DNA from: Artemisia argyi
Taxonomy: Eukaryota; Streptophyta; Magnoliopsida; Asterales; Asteraceae
Length of the DNA: 64,000 nucleotides
Assembly: GCA_030686995.1 (NCBI GenBank)
Contig: CM060685.1
Coordinates: 27,915,204 to 27,979,203 of the forward strand
Direction of reading: 5' to 3'
The translations under genes and the position numbers were made by a program. This document shows positions 1 to 11,508 of the stretch, in pieces (position 1 is the first letter of the stretch; every line of letters starts with the position of its first letter). The notes beneath the pieces are model-generated. The model saw only the letters and a program-made list of their open reading frames with translations. It did no database searches and was not told the origin of the DNA.

Positions 1-669
1 TTATATTAGCAAAATATTAGCGAAAAAAAATATTAGCAAAAAAATAAACTGTGTTCACATGTTCAAAAGAAAAATATTGTTCGCATACAAAGTGGACAAG
101 AATAAAAGGCTAAATAAACATATTTTCGATATACAAAAGGCTAAATAAACATAGATTTGTATCATTTTTACGTGTGCATTTTATATATTTATAAAAGGCT
201 AAATAAACATAGATTTGTATATTTTTTCTCTGCAGAGAAAAAATCTATAAAATACTTGAAAACCTTCGATGGTGTGCCACCACCTGTTTAATTATTTGAT
301 CTATAAAACATGACTGATCGTCTTAAAACCAGCTCGAGAAGATTTTAATTGCAAATACAACCAATATCAATATCTCGTCATTTATTCGTTTCTCACATCC
401 ATTGGAGAGATTGGTTAAGCTCTATACACATCTCTAAAGAAATGATTCATCGAATGTATGTCATCATCGCGATTTCTTTATGGTGAATTTGGCGGTTTCG
501 TAATAATGTTACTTTTAACTCTCACTATATGAGGAAAAGTGACATCTTTGATAATATTCATTTGTACTATTTTTCTTGGCTTAAGTACAGAGGCTGTATG
601 CGTTATTGTTGGACTGATTGGTTAAAATCTCTTATGTTATTTGCTAGCTTCTTGCCAGTTATTTATAAT
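1..669. other. No gene seen; short repeated phrases
   Basis: No supported gene is visible. The phrase AAAGGCTAAATAAACAT recurs three times near 104, 136 and 193, two copies followed by AGATTTGTAT, so this is a small local repeat. The rest is AT-rich and non-coding by eye. Confidence 0.5.
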
Positions 670-678
670 AAATTGCCG

Positions 679-849
679 CCGTAAGTAAAAAGCCTCTTAA
701 TAAGCACAAGCACGTGTTTGAGTCTTGTCTAGAGCGATAGGGGTTTCCTCTCGCGTGTGTAAAGGGAAGGGTGCCATTGTCTTCTGGGCTGGACTCAACC
801 TGGTTGTGTGGGCTCGCTACGCCTTCTGGGCTAGGGGCCATGTAGCCAC
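679..849 (-). mobile_element. Probable tRNA-derived SINE
   Basis: The 171-bp segment is bounded by a perfect 9-bp direct repeat, AAATTGCCG, at 670-678 and 850-858. Read on the minus strand it carries an A-box-like TAGCCCAGAAGG near its start and a B-box-like GGTTGAGTCC about 30 nt later. This is the arrangement of an internal Pol III promoter in tRNA-derived SINEs. It lacks a clear poly-A tail, so a small DNA element with a 9-bp duplication is the alternative. An 83-codon open frame across it has no recognisable protein. Confidence 0.4.
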
Positions 850-879
850 AAATTGCCGTTAAAAAAAATAATAATAATA

Positions 880-1101
880 AGCCCAAACACGACGTGTTAA
901 AAAGGGACACTCAAATATACTTATCACTATATAGATGTCTTGCAAAATACATTTAACCTGCTAAACAAACGTTTCCTCCAGTTACAAAATTTTGATTATG
1001 TTAATCTTTACAAACCGCACAACTTTAGTGTTGATCACCGAGTTGTATACCTATTTGCAACAAAAGCACTAGTAAGACGAAAACCAATTACAACATATAG
1101 T
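880..1101 (+). pseudogene. Repeat-unit open-frame fragment, split by LTR element
   Basis: This sequence matches copies near 11.2, 17.8, 25.2, 38.1, 40.2 and 45.8 kb. Those copies encode the shared phrase NLYKPYNFSVDHQ followed by a basic stretch RRKQITIY. Here the phrase runs into the LTR retrotransposon at 1102 and continues after it at 8740 with the part matching TATGGTTTTAATAGTCGG. I do not recognise the protein. It may be only a conserved part of the composite repeat. Confidence 0.35.
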
Positions 1102-1882
1102 TGTTAGAATTTAAGAATCATGACAATCATATAAACAGGTAAACACATATGCGGAAGCGTAGGAACATCTATAACACATAAGAGATTAACATAAATTAAA
1201 TAAGAACGTACCGTGGTGATTCTAGCCTGAACAAGAATCAAAAGCAATTGTCTTTAACAATATGAAGAACCCTAATTAGGGTTTATATGGATCAATGATT
1301 AACCCCTTACCGTTTTGTTAATCGATCCCTTGATAACAACAAAAGTATGTTGTTACCTCGTTCTTGTACACACGAATTAAACCGTATTAAGGTGATGCTA
1401 GTAACAACACAAGAAACAATTTTTGTTTTATAAAAAACAAAAGTCGACTCACCCTTATAGGGGGTGTTCGGCCGATTAGCATACAAAGAAAGAAAACACA
1501 AATTTAGGGTTTAATGTTGTGTACAAAAGTTACAAAAACTAATGACCCTTGATTTGTATTTATAGTGTTAATAACTTGGAGCTCAAGTTGGTGTGGGATT
1601 GGGTTTCCCCAAGCCCAACCAATCGGCCATATGATTCCAAAGGGGATCCGGAAGCTTCTTGACTTACCAATTATTATCACATAATTCTTTCCTTATATTC
1701 GTCTAACGGTCGTTAGTCATTAACGGTAAATACCAATGATCATTACATACTTGTGTATAATAATAAATATATAAATATATTAATTATTATTTCTTAATAC
1801 TCATTCGTAACGTGTGCAATCCCGAGGTCTCGAGTTCGATTCTAGACATATGTTTATTAATTTATATCCATAAACTCCAACA
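1102..1882 (-). repeat. 3' LTR (in element orientation)
   Basis: This is the left copy of the 781-bp LTR. On the minus strand it starts TGTTGGAGTTTATGG and ends TTCTAACA. It differs from the right copy at about six positions. A 64-codon open frame is present in both LTRs but looks like chance. Confidence 0.9.
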
Positions 1883-1893
1883 GCTCCCACTTG
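1883..1893 (-). other. Polypurine tract
   Basis: On the minus strand CAAGTGGGAGC lies directly against the 3' LTR start. This is the expected place and composition for the plus-strand primer of an LTR retrotransposon. Confidence 0.75.
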
Positions 1894-4800
1894 GATATCT
1901 ATTAATAACATAATGACATTGGTAAGCGTCTAGCAACACGCCAATGCCCCTAGATCAACTTGAGGAAGGTTTTCTGGAAAAACCTATAATGATTCATCAT
2001 TATTATTATCATCCTTTTGTTTCTAATACCACGTTAATAAAGATATGGATCTTAGTCATTCTTTAATTAACTATTCTGTTTCTCGTTGTTTATGATTGAG
2101 CAAGATTACCAAAACATCTGAACGTATTCCAGATAGACTTTGGGCGTGCGCACGCAAACATCTTGTCAACCCTACGAGGGGCCCAGCAGTATTAAACTTC
2201 AAAACAAATTTGAAGGAACAAATTCTTTCTTGACTACAAGAATAACCCATGAACTTTGCAACACTTCTGAAAACAACCCTTATAACTCCCTGTTACGGTG
2301 AGCGGTAGATTGCTTCACAAAAATGCACTACATCCATGACTCTTATCTGGTATCTCAAGTCTGAGGATAACAAATTCATGATTTACTTACTGACAAGATC
2401 CATAAAGTAAAATCATGTAGTTGGGATAAGTCCTATATTCAATTCATCGAATATCATGTGAAATTGGTATGTCAACGCATCAATATACTTTCAAGTATAT
2501 TCTTAACCAATACTCAGATTTGTCTTAGTTTAATGATATTCCCATATCATTAATTGACAATGGACAATTTAGAATAATATTAGTTATTCACGGATTTTAA
2601 ACATGCAAATATAGGACACAATATATTATTAATGAAAACAAACGTACTAAGTACTTTAATTCATTATAAATAATAATTGCTTAATGTCCTTTATCCAAAT
2701 ACCAAAACAGATCAATGCATGATTATACTAGTTAATGAATTTTCCTCAAGTAATAACTTGAAGACAATTATGCCTCAAGTAATGACAATCATACTTGTTG
2801 ACAAGACATTATTTCATCTAACTATGATCTATCCGAATTTTGAGAATACTTCTTTCAAGAATTCAATAATTAAAATTCTTGTATGTGTAAATCCAACTAT
2901 CTTGATATAGCCACACAATTTTTCATAAATAGTGTGATATCCTCAATCACCAACTTATGACAATCAAACTTTCAAACCTTTTAAAGTTTAAAGTATTCTT
3001 ATTCTTTAATGTTTAATGCAACTATGCTCTTATTTGAGCACAACTAGTTCTCATGAAATCCTTCATGACTAGTTATTGAGTGTCATCTCAATTAAACCAG
3101 TATATTAAACACAATATGCTCTTTAAAATTTTCGTAAACTTAATATCCATAGTGTAATGTTTAGGAGCTATTCCAGGTTGAGGATCATTATTCTAATTTC
3201 AAACATTTTCCATTAGAATATCTATTACACAAGTTATATAATAACCTTTAATTGGATATCAAATATTGTCAAATCATTTAAGCACTTAAGCATGATACAA
3301 CAATAATACAATGCACATGAAAATCCTTCAGTCAAACTTAGATTTTATTCATGTACTATCTTTACAAATATGTATATCCATTTTCTAAATGATATATCAT
3401 ATTCTATTAGAATCATTTACCGCACATGTTTATTAAATAATAAACTTTTGTTCCAAGGTTGTATGTTTTATTTTCTAATTCTTTCACTTACAGTTTCATT
3501 CCAAACTAAGTCTTAACATTTCACTTATATGGAATGTAACTTCTTATATGTTATACGACATATATGATTTAGTAAATCAAACATAATACTCCCACTAGCT
3601 TTCAGGAATACTTAGAAATTACCTTATTTTAATTATAAACCTAAACATAGATTTAATAATTTATCATAAGAATAATTTCCTAGATGCATGCATTTATCCA
3701 TTCATGGATTATTGCACTTTGTACACTCCCAAAGATTTTCTTGAATTCATAAACTCCTTTTGATTACTTATCGTCCTCGCTCAAGTAATTATTCAAGAAG
3801 GGTTTTTGATATTCATTGTCAAATTTCATATTCATATAAATATGACAATTTACCATCTTTGTATCTTTAATGTGCTTAGGAAAGAGTATTCAATCATAGT
3901 TAATTGCTTAAGTATGATTAATAATCTTGTCATAAGACATGCATTAAGATATGTGTACAATTTTGTCCATATGATTTCTATTCAAAGATTTAACCTACTA
4001 AGGTTACATTATCTTTGAATAAACTCATCTTCATTCTCTAACCATTAAGAATTAAGATAAACCAAATTTTAAATTTGAATATCTTTATGAACAACATCTA
4101 TAACACTCATAGTATGAGTAATTTACCCAATTCATTATTTTGGTAATACTACATCATATAATCATCAGCATATAAATTAAATATCTGAGATATCCAAGTG
4201 GATCTATGAATGATAATTCCATCATCTTGAGGTTTATCATTTACATGGTAAGCCTCATCATGATTTTAACTAGTGTAGTTTTAGAAGATTATGTATCTTG
4301 TAATTCTATCTTTTCAAGATAAAATACTCCCACTTGCCTTTAGCATTATATAGAATATAAGTACTTAGCAATTAGAGCAACAATCCAATTTTCTCTTTTA
4401 GGACTTTACAAATACACATTGATAGCTCTTTGTTAATAACCTTCACATAAGTAACTTAACAAATTTAGAACTTCAATTTTAATACTTAATGTGATTCATC
4501 ACATTTCATAATTCAATAACGTCTTATTAATCTTCTAGGAGTCTAATTGAGTATATTCAAGCCATACTCAATTTCTAACCTTGATAACTTTTAGAAGAAT
4601 AGAAATCATAGTTATCTTCAATCAAACAATATAACAAGAGTTTGATTCCCTAACTGAACATACCATTTATATGTGGTATTTCAATTAGAATTAATATTGT
4701 AAGAAGATCTAACAATATATATAAGATAACCATATTCCTGTTGGCATACCTATTTACCAACTAAATCAACTTAATGGTATAATAGTATTTTCAAGCCAAT

Positions 4801-7800
4801 TGCATGCTTTATAACCCAAGTACTTATTAATCAAGTCACTTCATGTTTATGTCTTATAAAACATAAACTTGTTATAATCCCACTATACGTTATTAATCAT
4901 TGATCAACTCAATGACTTCTTGTATATGTCTTAATTAAAAGACCATAACAAGCTAACGTCTTACTTAATTATGAGTCTTGTAATACTTAGAAGACTTCAT
5001 ATTTATAACTATACAATAAAGTATAAACATGTATAATTAAAGTAATCATGAACACCATCATTTGGTTTCAATAATATTTTCAAGTTAACACACTACTTTA
5101 TTTATTTATGTCATTCTAAGAATACATAATTATTGAAGTAGTATTATATTACTTCATGCATTTATGTCATTCCAATAATACATAAATATTAAAGCTGAAG
5201 TAGTATTTTTATTTGGCACATATGTTCTAATAGATGTCTAATTTAGAAACAGTAAATTATCCATGTTGGTCTCACGCATACATGGAAATTCACCTTGTTG
5301 TTAATATTTAGTCTGCGTCTCACGTTTACTAAATTTTAACACCAAGTGTTTCTTAGATTAGATGTATTAATCTAATTAGAATTATAATCTCTTACTTTGC
5401 AGTTAAGAGAATATTTTAAATCATATTCTTATGTGTTGTACTTTGCACATAATGAAGATTTCTCCCACTTGTGCATGGTACAACACCATGTATCATATAA
5501 ACAACACGCACGCGTTTGTTAATGTGAACAATATGATTTGTGTCATTAACATAACTTAGTAGATATAGAGTTTACTCAATCAATCAAGGAAACGTACATG
5601 ACTATCCTTGAAAATATTAGTGTCTATATTTGGAAAGTAATTACCTTGAGATATTCAACAGATAATCTAAGTTACAATCAAGACAATAAGTCTTGTAACT
5701 CCCACTGAATTAGAGAACATTATAATAATCCCTTCTTCAGCCATAAGAACACAATACTCCCACTGAATTTGACAACATTGTAAATGTTTCATTAATCAGT
5801 GAAAGGAAATAGTGTACTTGTTTACTTTCCTACATCTTTTAAGAAAACCCATTCAAACAATTATATATAGGTTATAAAAGGATGTATTCTACTACATAAA
5901 TGTGATTCATCACATTCCAAACTATTAACTTGAAAAAACTGGGCATGCAATTTCTTCCTGTATAGATCTACCATTCCAACAATTGTATGTAGTATCTTTC
6001 AATGGTCAAATCAAAACAACTAGATAAGATAATCTAATTCGTCTTTTACCATTTTGCAGTACTTAGTCTAGCTTCTAATTTAATAACTCATAAAGTGCAA
6101 ATAATCTTACTATTAAATTTTGCTATGAGTTATGTATTTAGAATTTAGACAATTCTAATCATCCTATTATACCTTTCTCATTCATGAAAAGGATTAGGAT
6201 TTAAGTCTCACACTTCTCCTAATTGAAAGAAGACTATATTTATTCTTTTTGTAACATTGACTCTAACCAAAAACCCTAACGGGTGTAGATCAATTAAAAG
6301 AATAACACACGTTTACGGTTTTGAGTTGCATTAATACATTTAAAGAATTTACAAAATTCAATTTTAGTATTTTCGATAATTTATATTTCCAAGAAAATAT
6401 AATACCCAAGGTTATATTCATATAACCAACTAATTTCTTGAAAATCTAGGATCCAACTTTACATAGATTCCACCACATCAGTTGATCTGCTAGTGGTGAA
6501 AGTATAAAAGATGGTAATCTGTCGAACAATAATTGGCAAACACTTTTCCAATTTTTAGATCATTATGGGATTTACATCAAATTGATTCATCAATTTGTCA
6601 TGTAAGCATGTTTCATCCCATCTCATGCCTTAAGCTCTAGGTCTCACGCATCAACTTAATTAAGTCGTCTAACTTAGAAACTGCAAATTCTCCATGTGTG
6701 GTCTCACGCACACTCGGAAATTTACCTTGTCATTAAAATTTAGCCTGCGTCTCACGTTTACTAAATAATAACTTCAAGTGTTTCTTATAGTTAGATGGCA
6801 TGTAACTTAAATTTAAGGGTATAAATTTTTGATGTGAAAATCAAAACATGTATAAAGATGCATGCACTCATCTTTATAAGTTTTCAAAACCTTTTTATTA
6901 CCAATTCGTGAAATTAATACACAAAGTTTTACTTGAGGTTTATGCCAAAACCCTAAGATGACTTTCTACAATATATGATTTTAAAAGTAATTCGTTTAAG
7001 ACATATTCAAGATTGTGATAACCAAGGCAGACTCTAAGGCTCTTTTCTAAGCCTTCAAATCACGGTTATGAATATCATCTTAAAAGACTTAATTTTAAAA
7101 GCATATTTGCACAAAACATCATTCAAGCAAAAGTTTATGGATTCAATCTCAAAATAGTAATAAAGTTTGAATTTTGCTAGTCTCGCCTGGGAGTTGATTA
7201 CCGTGCGAATCGGACCACGATTGGCAATAAGACCTTGCAAGATTCTTACTTTATCACTTAGGGTTTCACCATTATTAGTCCGTATTATATTCTTTGTGAA
7301 AAATTACCCTTTTATTGCTTACAAACATGTCCAACAATTAAACAATAAAACAAGTAATAAAGACAAATCAAAACAACTAATAACATAACAATTATAAAGG
7401 TGAAACAATTAGCCACATGCAATCTTTTTAGAAAAGATCCTAACATAATCAATTCTAGGTTTTTATATGCATATAATTAACTAAGGCCTTCACCTCTTAA
7501 TGGAAGTGAGCCACATACATTGACAAGTCAATTGCGTAGGCCAAAGCTAATCACATACCACATAGCACATAATTGATTTTAATAAATATGGGTCTTCCCC
7601 AATATTAGATCTATCTAAATATGTGAAAAGCTTAACAATTAATAATCAATTAATAACCCATGACTAACATGCATGTTTCGTCACGGATCAAAGCATAACA
7701 ATTACCAATTAGGTCAAGGATACGCCCAAATAACACATAAACATGTAGGCAACCTAGGGTTTCTAATCCAATTAGTTAATAAAACCACAAACCCTAATTA

Positions 7801-7943
7801 GGGTTCATGGAATAAATCGACCCCCCCCCCCCCCAAAATTAGGGTTAGGGTAAAAAAACAAAACCCTAGATCCAAAACATGTATCTAAAACAATCAAAAT
7901 TCATTTTTTATGTGTTTTATGTAATCAATTACATGTTATAGCA
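1894..7943 (-). repeat. Retrotransposon interior without coding capacity
   Basis: The interior is very AT-rich and has stops in all frames. Motifs of the form CTCCCACT recur many times (for example near 3590, 4330, 5463, 5700 and 5758), which echoes the purine tract on the other strand. Blocks at 5272-5343 and 6700-6772 are diverged copies of each other and share GGTCTCACGCA and GCGTCTCACGTTTACTAAA. A C-run occurs near 7820. No retroviral protein domain is visible. Confidence 0.6.
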
Positions 7944-7944
7944 A

Positions 7945-7958
7945 GCTCGTGATACCAC
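7945..7958 (-). other. Primer binding site (initiator tRNA-Met type)
   Basis: On the minus strand GTGGTATCACGAGC follows the 5' LTR directly. It resembles the common plant retrotransposon site TGGTATCAGAGC, with one extra C. This fixes the orientation of the element. Confidence 0.75.
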
Positions 7959-8739
7959 TGTTAGAATTTAAGAATCATGACAATCATATAAACAGGTAAA
8001 CACATATGCGGAAGCGTAGGAACATCTATAACACATAAGAGATTAACATAAATTAAATAGGAACGTACCGTGGTGATTCTAGCCCGAACAAGAATCAAAA
8101 GCAATTGTCTTTAACAATATGAAGAACCCTAATTAGGGTTTATATGGATCAATGATTAACCCCTTACCGTTTTGTTAATCGATCCCTTGATAACAACAAA
8201 AGTATGTTGTTACCTCGTTCTTGTACACACGAATTAAACCGTATTAAGGTGATGCTAGTAACAACACAAGAAACAATTTTTGTTTTATAAAAAACAAAAG
8301 TCGACTCACCCTTATAGGGGGTGTTCGGCCGATTAGCATACAAAGAAAGAAAACACAAATTTAGGGTTTAATGTTGTGTACAAAAGTTACAAAAACTAAT
8401 GACCCTTGATTTGTATTTATAGTGTTAATAACTTGGAGCTCAAGTTGGTGTGGGATTGGGTTTCCCCAAGCCCAACCGATCGGCCATATGATTCCAAAGG
8501 GGATCCGGAAGCTTCTTGACTTACCAATTATTATCACATAATTCTTTCCTTATATTCGTCTAACGGTCGTTAGTCATTAACGGTAAATACCAACGATCGT
8601 TACATACTTGTGTATAATAATAAATATATAAATATATTAATTATTATTTCTTAATACTCATTCGTAACGTGTGCAATCCCGAGGTCTCGAGTTCGATTCT
8701 AGACATACGTTTATTAATTTATATCCATAAACTCCAACA
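7959..8739 (-). repeat. 5' LTR (in element orientation)
   Basis: This is the right copy of the 781-bp LTR, nearly identical to 1102-1882. It would contain the element promoter. A GAGTTCGATTCT stretch on the plus strand resembles a tRNA T-arm, but I do not treat it as a promoter. Confidence 0.9.
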
Positions 8740-9074
8740 ACAGTAACTATGGTTTTAACAGTCGGTTCAGGCATCTGACTAGCCGTCCTATATGGTCGAG
8801 CATCTTCACTAGCTTTCGTACATTTTAATTTTCTTGTATTTATAATGTAGATTTTATTTTTTTGGGTAACCATGGTTTCCGACCTTTTGATCGACTAATC
8901 CACGAGGTTTATTTATAACTCATAAAAAAGAGCTATCAACTTATACCAATAACTTATGTTTTAAATCTCACTCTATGGGAAATAAAACTAGTGCAAGTAT
9001 ATAACATACATTAATTAGTGTTTATCTAAACATGTAATCGTAATGTTTAAGATGAATTCAAATACACCATAGGC
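8740..9074 (+). other. Composite-repeat sequence upstream of hairpin unit 1
   Basis: After the LTR element the composite repeat resumes with the part matching NYGFNSRSRNQ in other copies. It then runs through the conserved spacer (ATTAATTAGTGTTTATCTAAA, then GTAATCGTAATG) that precedes nearly every USE in the window. Confidence 0.5.
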
Positions 9075-9126
9075 ATCCCACATCGCATTCTAAAGAAAAG
9101 TGGTTTGTGGGAGCTGGTTATAAATA
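9075..9126 (+). promoter_or_regulatory. snRNA-type promoter, hairpin unit 1
   Basis: ATCCCACATCG at 9075-9085 is a perfect match to the plant upstream sequence element (RTCCCACATCG). TATAAATA follows at 9119-9126 with 33 nt between them. That spacing is the one known for Pol II U-snRNA genes of plants; Pol III U6-type genes have about 10 nt less. Confidence 0.65.
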
Positions 9127-9152
9127 AGAAGGGAATGATGCAATTAGAGGTA

Positions 9153-9252
9153 GGCATGTTGAATTTCTTTAAATGCCTATGGCAAACTTTTTTGCATGCA
9201 ATCTTATGATTTGAGTTTTATAAGTTTGCATGCGAGGAAACTTTCCATTGGG
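9153..9252 (+). ncRNA. Putative hairpin RNA, unit 1
   Basis: The segment starts GGCATGTTG about 34 nt after the TATA start. A small stem pairs TAGGCAT with ATGCCTA. A long hairpin follows, in which GCATGCAATCTTAT pairs with ATAAGTTTGCATGC around a short loop, and the outer arms pair imperfectly. At 9286-9298 CATAAAGTTAGAA resembles the plant snRNA 3' box, CA(N)3-10AGTNNAA, with one mismatch. The interior has a run of seven T, which would stop Pol III, so Pol II fits better. It is not a U1-U6 snRNA by eye. Transcription is inferred. Confidence 0.5.
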
Positions 9253-9657
9253 TTTTATATTTTTTGACAAGCTTACAATTTTAAACATAAAGTTAGAAAA
9301 CTTTGACAATGTTTCAAATTTTTTCAATTTAGTAATTCACTTTTTATTTTTGTTTATGTGATTAATTTTTTAACATATTGTTAAATGTATTATAGTTATC
9401 TAGTGATAATGCTTGTGCACTCCCAAAGTTTAAAATATATCAGTGTTACTGCAATTTGCTTAAAATCAATTGGGTTTTTGACTTTAGAGCATTGCTTTCA
9501 GATGGTTGTAAATAGGAAGGCAAGGATACAATTCAAAATTAAGCATGTCCAGCTTGTTATTTGAGCTCTGTAAGTCGTATTACAGTGAATTTTCTCCACT
9601 TAGCCAGTCTACCTTATTTTCCCAGCTCGACGTCGTCTTTTTGCTCGTAAAAGCTTA
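9253..9657 (+). other. Decayed second hairpin unit and spacer
   Basis: Around 9471-9545 the sequence aligns with the promoter and start region seen at 19021-19100, but the USE is gone and TATA is reduced to TGTAAATA. It is followed by the recurrent block with TTTTCCCAGCTCGACGTC. The unit looks dead. Confidence 0.4.
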
Positions 9658-10400
9658 CCGTCAACCAGTGGCGAAGCTAGAAAATTTTTTGTGGGGGGTC
9701 GGGATCTAATTTTTTTTTTCCTAACGCTATTTTTCGGGTAATATGTTCGGGTCGGTGATTCGATTCGGGTCGGGTCAAAAATTAAATACTATTATTATAA
9801 AAAAAAGTTTCAATCACTAAAAAACTAAGCATTTGTCCAAGACAACTAAACATTAAAAAAGAGACAAACGGTTGGTACCTGGTTCGATTCATTGAAGAAA
9901 TTAGAGTTCAGCCTTTCGACCTTTAAGATCATTGAATTATTCAATTATGGACTCCGCATCAAACTTGTTAGCAATTTCTTTTTCTATGTAAATCACCATA
10001 CTGTTTGCTAGATTCTGAGGGTAGAAGGGGGAGGGTTTGAGATTTGGTTAATTGGTTTGTTAATTGTTAGGGATTGTTCATTTTTATTTTTTATTTTTAA
10101 ATGGGCTAAGTAATGGATTTTAGTTTGGGATTTGGTTTGTTAATGAATTTTAGTTTGGGGAGATGGATCAATTTTATTGCTTAATGTATAAAAAAAAATT
10201 CACAATTAAAATGGGGGGTTCGAAACCGAATATACCGAAATTTTTTTACACGAAAACTATATACCCCTATATCGCAAAAAAATTTCGGGGGTCAGGCGCC
10301 CCGCCCCTAAATAGCTACGCCAATGCCGTCAACAGCTTAGCAAGCTTATGATATAAGTTTTATAAGCTTGCCAACTGATTTTCCGTAGCTTTTATAATGT
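9648..10400 (+). pseudogene. Orphan hairpin interrupted by a hAT MITE
   Basis: With the MITE at 9666-10325 left out, AAAAGCTTACCGTCAAC joins AGCTTAGCAAGCTTAT. This pairs with ATAAGCTTGCCAA and the following arm ending TACGTAGCTTTT-like sequence near 10396, forming the usual unit hairpin. No USE or TATA stands at the normal distance, so it appears cut off from its promoter by an earlier rearrangement. Confidence 0.4.
9666..10325. mobile_element. hAT-type MITE
   Basis: The element has terminal inverted repeats CAGTGGCGAAGCTAG and (right end, inverted) CATTGGCGTAGCTAT. It is flanked by a perfect 8-bp duplication, CCGTCAAC, at 9658-9665 and 10326-10333. Eight-bp duplications and ends of the form YARNG mark the hAT superfamily. 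The 660 bp carry no transposase. Confidence 0.8.
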
Positions 10401-10649
10401 TTGACAAGCTCATAATTATAAGTATAATTTTTTTGAACTAAATATATAAAGGTGTCTAAACCTTAACTGCTTAACACATCATAATTTTGACAACATCATA
10501 AATATTAAACGCAAACAAACATAATTTTGACTGTTGCTCATTTATCATGTATCAGCATCAATCTCATCGTTAGCCTAAAACAAAAACAAATTTACAAACT
10601 TGAACATCATAAATAAACACATACATGTAAAAATAAAACTTCATTCTAA
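10401..10649. other. AT-rich spacer of the composite repeat
   Basis: No gene is visible. The part TGTTTGACAAGCTCATAATT matches the tail that follows hairpins near 25.9 and 31.5 kb. Confidence 0.4.
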
Positions 10650-10928
10650 TCAATTCTCACCAACACCTACACATAAACACACCTTAGCGACCGCGACCAC
10701 CCGTTGCCACACAAACCTTGAAAAGAAAACCCACGAAGCTGCGTTTTGAACACCTCTCCACAACCAACATAACTCATAACTCCAAGTCTTCAGCCATAAC
10801 CAACTCGTAAAGTACAAACACCATCCATTCCTTATACATAAATACTCACTTTTGGAAAAAAGAGCTTCAAGTAACTCCATCAACGGATAAACCCAAAACC
10901 AACGATGCTTGATGCACTTGAGGCACAC
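10650..10928 (-). pseudogene. RING-gene remnant, C-terminal part
   Basis: The minus strand stays open for 92 codons and includes FWVYPLMELLEALFSKSEY and a Trp-rich tail (LKTWSYELCWLWRG). The same WVYQLMELFEALF-like phrase follows the RING remnants at 14.2, 16.5 and 22.3 kb in frame. The RING cysteines themselves are absent here. I know no domain for the tail, so this is a partial, probably dead copy of the unit's minus-strand gene. Confidence 0.4.
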
Positions 10929-11408
10929 AAGCTTAACGATGCTTGGAACTTACATGAACAACACATGAACATGGAAGGGTATTCGGCAAAATCCATCGCG
11001 AGCAATTTTCTTGCAACTTTTGCACAAAGTGTGGAGCTTATGTGGCTTAATACATCGTTTCGGCAAAAAAAACATTGATGAGCACAAACACTACTTGTTA
11101 GAAAGGGACGCTTTTAGATACTTATTTTTATTGAACCGAACCGTTTCCTCCCGTTACAAGATTTTATTGTCTTCTTGGACGTAATAGTTATTTTCAGTCA
11201 TTTTGGCAGCAACAAAGACGTTTCAAATTTTGAGTATGTTAACCTTTACAAACCGTACAACTTTAGCGTTGATCAGCAAGTTATATTCCTATCTCCATCT
11301 AATGCACTAGTAAGAAGAAAACAAATTACAATATACAGGAAGTATGGTTTTAATAGTTGGTCTAGGCTTCAGACTAGTCTTCCTATACCAATAACCTTAT
11401 GTTTTTAG
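10929..11408 (+). pseudogene. Unrecognised open-frame remnant of the repeat unit
   Basis: The plus strand reads through WNLHEQHMNMEGYSAKS and LERDAFRYLFLL. A frame change follows, then a 77-codon frame (11175-11408) with SNFEYVNLYKPYNFSVDQQ and RRKQITIY. Copies at 24.84-25.6, 39.98-40.33 and 45.7-46.1 kb share these phrases. I recognise no family. The breaks differ among copies, so at least most are pseudogenes. Confidence 0.35.
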
Positions 11409-11508
11409 ATGTCACAATTACTTATAGACACTTATAAAACAATTATAGAATTATGAGAAATACAACTAGTGCAAAGCAAAGCATAACATTAATTAGTGTC
11501 TATCTAAA

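Larger units (their letters stand above)
1102..8739 (-). mobile_element. Non-coding LTR retrotransposon (LARD-like), inserted recently
   Basis: Two 781-bp LTRs (1102-1882 and 7959-8739) flank about 6.1 kb. Both begin TG and end CA. The flanks are ATAGT (1097-1101) and ACAGT (8740-8744), a 5-bp target duplication with one mismatch. A tRNA-Met-like primer site lies beside the right LTR and a purine tract beside the left LTR when read on the minus strand, so the element points leftward. I count about six differences between the LTRs (roughly 99% identity), so insertion is recent. The interior is AT-rich, with no gag or pol frame on either strand. This makes it a large non-autonomous derivative that would need proteins from a relative. 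The purine tract and LTR start resemble Ty1/copia elements, but the superfamily is an inference. Confidence 0.85.

Noticed and set aside
1823..1848. tRNA T-arm-like GAGTTCGATTCT in the LTRs
   Set aside because: No matching A box or cloverleaf is seen, so it is not called as a tRNA or Pol III promoter.
7795..7866. Telomere-like AAACCCTAA repeats
   Set aside because: Only scattered CCCTAATTAGGG-type palindromes occur, with no tandem array.
1307..8358. Identical 64-codon frames at 1307-1501 and 8164-8358
   Set aside because: They are the same position in the two LTRs, and the frame has no known domain.
9075..9126. USE-TATA as part of an LTR promoter (many plant LTRs contain TCCCACATCG)
   Set aside because: No TG...CA ends, primer site or direct repeats surround the units, and hairpin and 3' box keep fixed distances. 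It remains the main alternative.
9153..9252. Known U-snRNA or snoRNA behind the USE-TATA promoters
   Set aside because: I see no U1-U6 signature, no Sm-type AAUUUUUGG placed as usual, and no C/D or H/ACA boxes with the right spacing. A covariance search (Infernal/Rfam) would settle it.
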